In this document: piece by piece, positions 59,549-64,000 of the stretch | Numbering within the stretch: position 1 is the first letter of the stretch | How the letters are laid out: each line of letters opens with the position of its first letter | Assembly: GCA_041390905.1 (NCBI GenBank) | Contig: JAWKPA010000015.1 | Span: forward strand, 248,001-312,000 | Direction: 5' to 3' | Source of the DNA: JACKCD01 sp041390905 | GTDB taxonomy: Bacteria > Chloroflexota > Anaerolineae > Promineifilales > Promineifilaceae | DNA: 64,000 bases | Translations under genes and position numbers: made by a program | Notes under the pieces: generated by a model | Databases searched by the model: none | What the model saw: the letters and a program-made list of their open reading frames with translations, nothing else | Told to the model about the DNA's origin: nothing

Positions 59549-59559
59549 ACGGTCAGTTT

Positions 59560-60735
59560 ATGAATGATCAGAAGCTGCGCGTTGCGTTTATTGAACCAGT
59601 TGGGGGGCATGGGGGCATGGATTACTATGATGTTGGTTTATGCGCTGCGTTAGGTAATGAAGGTGTAGATGTGACGCTGTATACTTGTGATGAAACGGCC
59701 GTTAATCCCCAACACCCCTTTAAAACCTCTTATACCTACCAATCCATATACGGCTCCGATCCGACCTGGCGGCGCGGTCTTCGCTATTTGTATGGCACCC
59801 TAAAGACACTTTATCATGCCAAAGCAAACCATGCCCAAATTAGCCACTTTCATTTTTTTCACATAGGCCCCCTCGAATTCTGTAATATTTTTCTTGCCTG
59901 GCTAATCCGCTTAAAGGTCATCGTCACTGCCCACGACATCGAATCTTTTGTGAGCCAGCTTTCATCACCTGTTTTAACCCGTTGGGTTTATCGTTTAGCA
60001 ACACATGTGATTACACACAATGCACTCAGCAAGCAGCAGCTTGCCACTATTGCCCAAATACCGGAAAGAAAAATAACCATCATTCCTCACGGTAATTATT
60101 TGCATGCGCTTCGGCCACTACCGAGTCTGCAAGCCGCCCGTGTCCGGCTCAATTTGCCTCAAGATGCTAATATTCTGCTTTTCTTCGGTCAGATCAAGGA
60201 AGTTAAAGGGTTGGATATTCTTTTACAGGCGATGCCTGCACTCCTCCAGCAAGTGCCAAACACCTATTTGATCATTGCCGGCCGCGTCTGGAAAGATGAT
60301 TTTGCAAAATACGAAAAAATTATTCAACAAAACCAAATAGAGCCGTATTGCCGCACTTATATCCACTATATTCCCAATGAAGAGGTAGCAACCTTTTACG
60401 CCGCTGCTGATTTAGTAGTCCTGCCCTACCGAAAAATTTACCAAAGTGGCGTCTTGTTGATGGCGATGAGCTATTGTAAACCTGTGCTGGCGTCTGACTT
60501 GGATGCCATGAAGCAAATTATTGAGCATGATCAAACTGGTTTTCTATTCCCCAATGGAAGTGTTGCGGCTCTATCAGCCACGCTTGTGCGGTTGTTAATG
60601 GACAAGGAGCGGCTGTACCAGATAGCACGTTTGGGGTTTGAATACATTCAAAAAGAGCATGGTTGGGATACAATTGGGCAGCAAACCATTGCTTGTTACC
60701 AACAAGCAATGGCACATGCTAAAAACGGCCGTTGA
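59560..60735 (+). CDS. Family 4 glycosyltransferase
   Basis: 391 residues, GT-B fold. The donor-binding C-terminal half shows ANILLFFGQIKEVKGLDILLQAMPALL, YIHYIPNEEVATFYAAADLVVLPYRKIYQSGVLLMAM (the E(x)7E region is altered here, with YQSG in place of the common EG(F/x)G) and a HDQTGFLFPNG acceptor-side motif. The N-terminal half begins RVAFIEPVGGHGGMDYYDVG. Adds a sugar in the cytoplasm. It starts 11 nt after the sulfotransferase stop. Its last codons are encoded by an AACGGCCGTT copy (KNGR-stop). Confidence 0.88.
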   Translation: MNDQKLRVAFIEPVGGHGGMDYYDVGLCAALGNEGVDVTLYTCDETAVNPQHPFKTSYTYQSIYGSDPTWRRGLRYLYGTLKTLYHAKANHAQISHFHFFHIGPLEFCNIFLAWLIRLKVIVTAHDIESFVSQLSSPVLTRWVYRLATHVITHNALSKQQLATIAQIPERKITIIPHGNYLHALRPLPSLQAARVRLNLPQDANILLFFGQIKEVKGLDILLQAMPALLQQVPNTYLIIAGRVWKDDFAKYEKIIQQNQIEPYCRTYIHYIPNEEVATFYAAADLVVLPYRKIYQSGVLLMAMSYCKPVLASDLDAMKQIIEHDQTGFLFPNGSVAALSATLVRLLMDKERLYQIARLGFEYIQKEHGWDTIGQQTIACYQQAMAHAKNGR

Positions 60736-60810
60736 GTGTGTCATTACAGAGTTGGATATGTCCGATCACTTTATTTAGTGTACCAATCATTGTATTGTAG
60801 GTAGAAAATA

Positions 60811-61437
60811 GTGCTAAAAACAGCGATTCGTCGTTTAAGACAACATTTTAGAAAACAACGCTACAGGAAAATTGAGCAAACGATGTTTGCAACGCACCCT
60901 GATGGCTTTGTGATGGATCTTGGTGGTGGCCCGGCCAGCTTTTTTGCCAGTTTATATCCGCAGCAAGAGCAGATTGTGTTGATTGAAATCAATGAACAGC
61001 TTGCCCAAAAGGCCAAGCGTGACAAACCGAAGCTAAATGTGATTGTTGCAGATGGGGAGGCTTTACCGTTGGCAAACCGGGCAATGGCTCTCACCATTTG
61101 CAACTCGGTGATTGAGCACGTTGAGAACCCGCGTGAATTGGCTGTGGAAATCCAGCGCACGAGCCGTTCTTACTTTTTACAAACGCCAAACGGCCGTTTT
61201 CCCCTAGAAACACACGCCTATATTGGTATCCCCTTTTACAATCAACTAAAATGGCCGCTATTACAAAAGACTATTTGCCGCTTGCTTGGGGCAAACTACG
61301 ACTATATTAAAAGCGTTAACTATTTGTCTCCCGCTCAATTACAGCAGTTTTTCCCCAAAGCAATCCACACCTTTGAACCCTTTCTAGGGCAGAAAAAATC
61401 TTTTTACATTTATGAAAACCATAGAGATACAGCATGA
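60811..61437 (+). CDS. Class I SAM-dependent methyltransferase
   Basis: 208 residues, short for the family. The SAM motif reads VMDLGGGPASFF (in place of the common GxGxG), then IVLIEINEQLA (acidic loop), VIVADGEALPLANRAMALTICNSVIEHVENP (motifs II-III of Methyltransf_11). The C-terminus lacks any membrane segment. Start GTG 60811 after GTAGGTAG. Its stop overlaps the next ATG (ATGA). Probably methylates a sugar or phosphate group of the glycan. Confidence 0.83.
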   Translation: MLKTAIRRLRQHFRKQRYRKIEQTMFATHPDGFVMDLGGGPASFFASLYPQQEQIVLIEINEQLAQKAKRDKPKLNVIVADGEALPLANRAMALTICNSVIEHVENPRELAVEIQRTSRSYFLQTPNGRFPLETHAYIGIPFYNQLKWPLLQKTICRLLGANYDYIKSVNYLSPAQLQQFFPKAIHTFEPFLGQKKSFYIYENHRDTA

Positions 61438-62561
61438 AAATAGCCCTACTAGGCACCCGAGGTGTCCCCGCCAGCTACAGCGGATTTGAAACCTGTGTCG
61501 AACAACTAGGTCAGCGGCTTGTAGAGCGCGGACACGATGTCACCGTCTATTGCCGCAGTCACCACATCACCTATGAAGGCAGCCATTACAAAGGTATGCG
61601 TTTAGTTAAGCTACCTACCATTACCAATAAATATTTGGATACAATGGTGCATTCCTTCATTTCTTCCATTCATGCGTTGCCACAACAATACGATATTGCC
61701 ATGTACTTTATTGCTGGCAACAGCCCCGTCACTTGGATACCCCGTTTAGTACGCACAAAAACCTTGCTAAACGTGGACGGGCTGGATTGGAAGCGAGAGA
61801 AATGGCCGACAGCCGCCAAAAAATATATCCAGTTGGCTGAATACTTAGCCACCAAATTGCCCAATGGCTACATCACCGACTCTGAAGTCGTGCAGAATTA
61901 TTATCAGGATCGCTTTGGTTCTAAGCCCCCTTATATTCCTTATGGCTCCGAGGTGGAACTATTGCCCCCGGGAGAAACACTGCGAAAATTTGGTCTGGAG
62001 CCGAACAAATACGTTCTTTTTGTTGGGCGGCTTGTACCTGAAAACTGTGCCCATCACATTGTTGATGCCTTTCGCCAGTTGGACACTGATCTGAAATGTG
62101 TTATTGTGGGTGATGCAGCCTATGCTGAGGAATACATTGCTTCGCTCAAAGCCCGTGCTGCGAATGATCCACGTATCGTTTTTACTGGATACGTTTTTGG
62201 TAAGGGTTATCATGAACTTGGCTCGAATGCCCACATTTTCGTAGAAAGCTCCGGAGTGGGTGGTACCCACCCGGCACTAACGGAAGCAATGGCCTTTGGT
62301 AACTGTGTGGTGGTGAATGATACGCCGGAAAATTTAGAGACGATTGGGGAGGCAGGTTTGGGGTATAACGGCCGTTTAGGTGCCGATAGCCTCAAACAAA
62401 TTTTACAGGAACTTATTGCCAGCCCGGCCAAAGTAGACCAGTACAAACATATGGCTCAAACCCGCGCCCAAAGTTGCTATTCTTGGGAAAGTGTTACCGA
62501 TAGTTATGAGCGGCTCTTTTATCAAATTTGCCATCAACCATTCCCTAAGCATCTTTCGTAG
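61434..62561 (+). CDS. Glycosyltransferase with DUF1972 N-terminal domain
   Basis: 375 residues. MKIALLGTRGVPASYSGFET is the DUF1972 start seen in rhamnosyl- and related transferases. The GT4 half shows KYVLFVGRLVPENCAHHIVDAFRQL, VFTGYVFGKGYHELGSNAHIFVESSGVGGTHPALTEAMAFG (nucleotide-sugar site, with E-S-S and TEAM) and CVVVNDTPENLETIG. Translation is coupled to the methyltransferase by the ATGA overlap. Cytoplasmic, adds a sugar to the growing repeat unit. Confidence 0.92.
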   Translation: MKIALLGTRGVPASYSGFETCVEQLGQRLVERGHDVTVYCRSHHITYEGSHYKGMRLVKLPTITNKYLDTMVHSFISSIHALPQQYDIAMYFIAGNSPVTWIPRLVRTKTLLNVDGLDWKREKWPTAAKKYIQLAEYLATKLPNGYITDSEVVQNYYQDRFGSKPPYIPYGSEVELLPPGETLRKFGLEPNKYVLFVGRLVPENCAHHIVDAFRQLDTDLKCVIVGDAAYAEEYIASLKARAANDPRIVFTGYVFGKGYHELGSNAHIFVESSGVGGTHPALTEAMAFGNCVVVNDTPENLETIGEAGLGYNGRLGADSLKQILQELIASPAKVDQYKHMAQTRAQSCYSWESVTDSYERLFYQICHQPFPKHLS

Positions 62562-62815
62562 GTGATCGATTGGTTGAAAATACCCAGTCCATCCGCTGAA
62601 TTTATAGTTGCCAGTAATCATAGACTCACTATAGAATTGTGAGGTTGTTTGTAGCACAAAGCTTGAAGGGGTACTATCTATTCAGGTAGCTGTGTCTTAG
62701 GTAACAGTCATACCCTTAAGCAATCGGTTAAAATTGCCTGCTATCACGTATTTTTTATCACGTCTGGGACGGAAAGAAGTGTTCAGAGCCCAAAAACGTA
62801 ATTTGGAGGGAAATA
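62562..62815 (+). other. Intergenic stretch before the final gene
   Basis: About 250 bp without a gene or a clear terminator. It probably holds the promoter of the glycosylphosphotransferase gene, but no confident -35/-10 pair was found. The ribosome-binding site TTGGAGGG is at 62803-62810. Confidence 0.35.
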
Positions 62816-64000
62816 ATGTTACGGCGCTTTAGCGTTAACTTCGCCTTGCTTTCCATGTCACTTGACATGATCCTAACGCTAATTGCCTTACGGTTGGCGG
62901 CATCCTCACCATCTTGGTTCGATTTTCAACCTACCTCGGAAACAAACCTCTTTTGGTTCCATTACCTTGCCATTCCACTGCTTTGGGCAATTACATTCTT
63001 ACTGGCCTCGGTCTACGACCCCAAAAATTTATACAAAGCTGTTGATGAATTTCAAAGCGTTACCCTGGCAACAGGTTTAGCAGCCCTCGTCTTTGCAGGT
63101 CTCCTTTTTCTCACCTATCAATCCTTTTCTCGCTGGCTCTTTTTTATTTTTGTTTGTATTGACCTGTTGCTACTGCTCGGCTGGCGCATTGCTTCTCGTG
63201 TGTTATTCCGGCTGCGGCGGCTGGCTGCTGTTGAACGGCGGGTGCTTATTGTGGGAGCCGGCGAAGTGGGACGGCGCGTGGGGCGCATGATCAAGGAAAA
63301 TCAGTGGATGGGGCTGATATTTCTGGGCTATCTGGACAATGAGCCAGAGCATGTGGAAGATGAAACTGTTGCTGTGCTAGGTGGCGTGCGGGATGTGCGT
63401 AAGGTTGTAGAGATGCACACCATTGATGATGTGGTTATTGCTTTGCCGCAACGTGCCTATGGCCTCATCAACGAATTGACCTTGTCCTTGCATGACCTGC
63501 CAGTTAACGTGCGCGTTGTGCCCGACTATTTCAGCCTGGCAATTTATCGTGCATCTGTAGAGGATTTTGGTGGCGTGCCGATGATCAATTTGCGTGACCC
63601 GGCACTTAACGACGTGCAGCGGTTGCTTAAGCGTATTTTTGATTTGGCATTGGGTACATTGACACTGTTGCTGGTTTTGCCTGTTCTGGGGCTAATTGCT
63701 TTAGCTGTGAAGCTTGATTCAGCCGGCCCTGTACTGTTCCGGCAGCAGCGGGTGGGGGAAAACGGCCGTATTTTTGGCATGTACAAATTCCGCTCCATGG
63801 TCGAAGGAGCCGAAGCCATGCAAAAACAGGTTAGCAAGGTCAATGGCAACGGTGAACTCATTCACAAATGCCCCGACGATCCTCGCGTCACCCGTATTGG
63901 TCGCTTTTTGCGCCGTACCAGCCTCGACGAACTGCCTCAGCTTCTCAATGTTTTGATAGGCGACATGAGCCTTGTTGGCCCACGCCCCGAACTCCCCTGG
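62816..64000 (+). CDS. Polyprenyl glycosylphosphotransferase (initiating EPS transferase), cut by right edge
   Basis: 395 codons are present with no stop; full-length relatives have about 460-480. It begins MLRRFSVNFALLSMSLDMIL, with four or five N-terminal helices. A nucleotide-binding CoA-like domain follows (RRVLIVGAGEVGRRVGRMIK, TIDDVVIALPQRAYG). The catalytic bacterial sugar transferase domain begins RLLKRIFDLALGTLTLLLVL, with GPVLFRQQRVGENGRIFGMY then KFRSM, DDPRVTRIGRFLRRTSLDEL, and PQLLNVLIGDMSLVGPRPEL. It transfers a sugar-phosphate to undecaprenyl phosphate to start the repeat unit. ATG 62816 has TTGGAGGG 5 nt upstream. Confidence 0.93.
   Translation, partial: MLRRFSVNFALLSMSLDMILTLIALRLAASSPSWFDFQPTSETNLFWFHYLAIPLLWAITFLLASVYDPKNLYKAVDEFQSVTLATGLAALVFAGLLFLTYQSFSRWLFFIFVCIDLLLLLGWRIASRVLFRLRRLAAVERRVLIVGAGEVGRRVGRMIKENQWMGLIFLGYLDNEPEHVEDETVAVLGGVRDVRKVVEMHTIDDVVIALPQRAYGLINELTLSLHDLPVNVRVVPDYFSLAIYRASVEDFGGVPMINLRDPALNDVQRLLKRIFDLALGTLTLLLVLPVLGLIALAVKLDSAGPVLFRQQRVGENGRIFGMYKFRSMVEGAEAMQKQVSKVNGNGELIHKCPDDPRVTRIGRFLRRTSLDELPQLLNVLIGDMSLVGPRPELPW

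Larger units (their letters stand above)
2831..62376. repeat. AACGGCCGTT highly iterated palindrome (67 copies across the window)
   Basis: Exact copies were counted by eye. Start positions include 2831, 2935, 3308, 3897, 4864, 5017, 5964, 6554, 7004, 7073, 8752, 10203, 10249, 10490, 11099, 11333, 11660, 18700, 18716, 19974, 20225, 21409, 21924, 23852, 23894, 24056, 25323, 25343, 26937, 27398, 27883, 28297, 28788, 29781, 30687, 31004, 31281, 32664, 33153, 34233, 34793, 37683, 39233, 39981, 40884, 41273, 41721, 42081, 43512, 43698, 43998, 44050, 45485, 45730, 46009, 48363, 48852, 49026, 51580, 54983, 56489, 58486, 58590, 59694, 60724, 61189 and 62367. In genes it reads mostly as Thr-Ala-Val or Asn-Gly-Arg. 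It is absent from 11.67-18.70 kb and sparse from 49 to 58 kb. It resembles cyanobacterial HIP1 in behaviour, not in sequence. Confidence 0.95.

Overview
The window looks like chromosomal DNA of a Chloroflexota bacterium, most likely of the Anaerolineae/Ardenticatenia type. This is inferred from gene content and style: an F420/LLM-type oxidoreductase, an AapJQMP-like amino-acid transporter, exported proteins with Thr/Pro/Ala-rich linkers and C-terminal YLPLV-like tails, and GC-rich genes separated by many hairpin repeats. There is no prophage, plasmid origin, rRNA or CRISPR array.

Layout. 0-4.5 kb: end of an unknown gene, a large one-polypeptide restriction-modification enzyme, and a methyltransferase gene broken by an in-frame TGA. 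4.6-12.8 kb: a PBP1-family protein that has lost its catalytic motifs, an alpha-oxoamine-synthase-type PLP enzyme, a large membrane protein and a flippase-like membrane protein. 12.9-18.7 kb: an amino-acid ABC transporter operon (binding protein, two unusually enlarged permeases, ATPase). 18.8-26.7 kb: thioredoxin, LLM oxidoreductase, a decayed brnT toxin, R2-like oxidase, two exported proteins, a helical protein, tadA, tRNA-Ser and a DUF1684 protein. 26.7-32.1 kb: a tight minus-strand glycan operon (Wzt-like ATPase, glycosidase-like protein, two glycosyltransferases). 32.2-44.6 kb: tRNA-Gln, a shortened GlmU, two tiny membrane proteins, an enolase-superfamily enzyme, a zinc alcohol dehydrogenase, an ECF sigma/anti-sigma pair with matching divergent promoters, pgk, crcB, an aminotransferase and an MFS transporter. 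44.6-49.2 kb: an amidohydrolase/amidinohydrolase/ureohydrolase group surrounding a REP-associated transposase (RAYT) and its palindromes. 49.2-64 kb: a large exported protein and then a plus-strand polysaccharide cluster (Wzz-like, TPR, MurJ/Wzx-like flippase, alkaline-phosphatase-superfamily protein, O-antigen ligase/polymerase, sulfotransferase, two glycosyltransferases, methyltransferase, polyprenyl glycosylphosphotransferase running off the right edge).

The most striking signal is not a gene. The 10-bp palindrome AACGGCCGTT occurs 67 times by hand count (about once per 950 bp, against well under one expected by chance), inside genes in all reading frames and between genes, sometimes paired to build terminators. 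On its 5' side the DNA tends to be G-rich and on its 3' side C-rich, so it marks local strand-skew switches. Layered on this are several families of hairpin repeats built from 7-bp units (GGAGATT, GTAATCG/GTAATCA, GTATTGC, GGGGAGT), some inserted in frame into coding sequences, plus a REP/RAYT system whose palindromes supply stop codons of neighbouring genes.

Other points of interest are an ABC permease carrying what looks like a lobe of its own binding protein, the degenerate PBP, and the ECF module. All calls are by eye from sequence; no database search was run.
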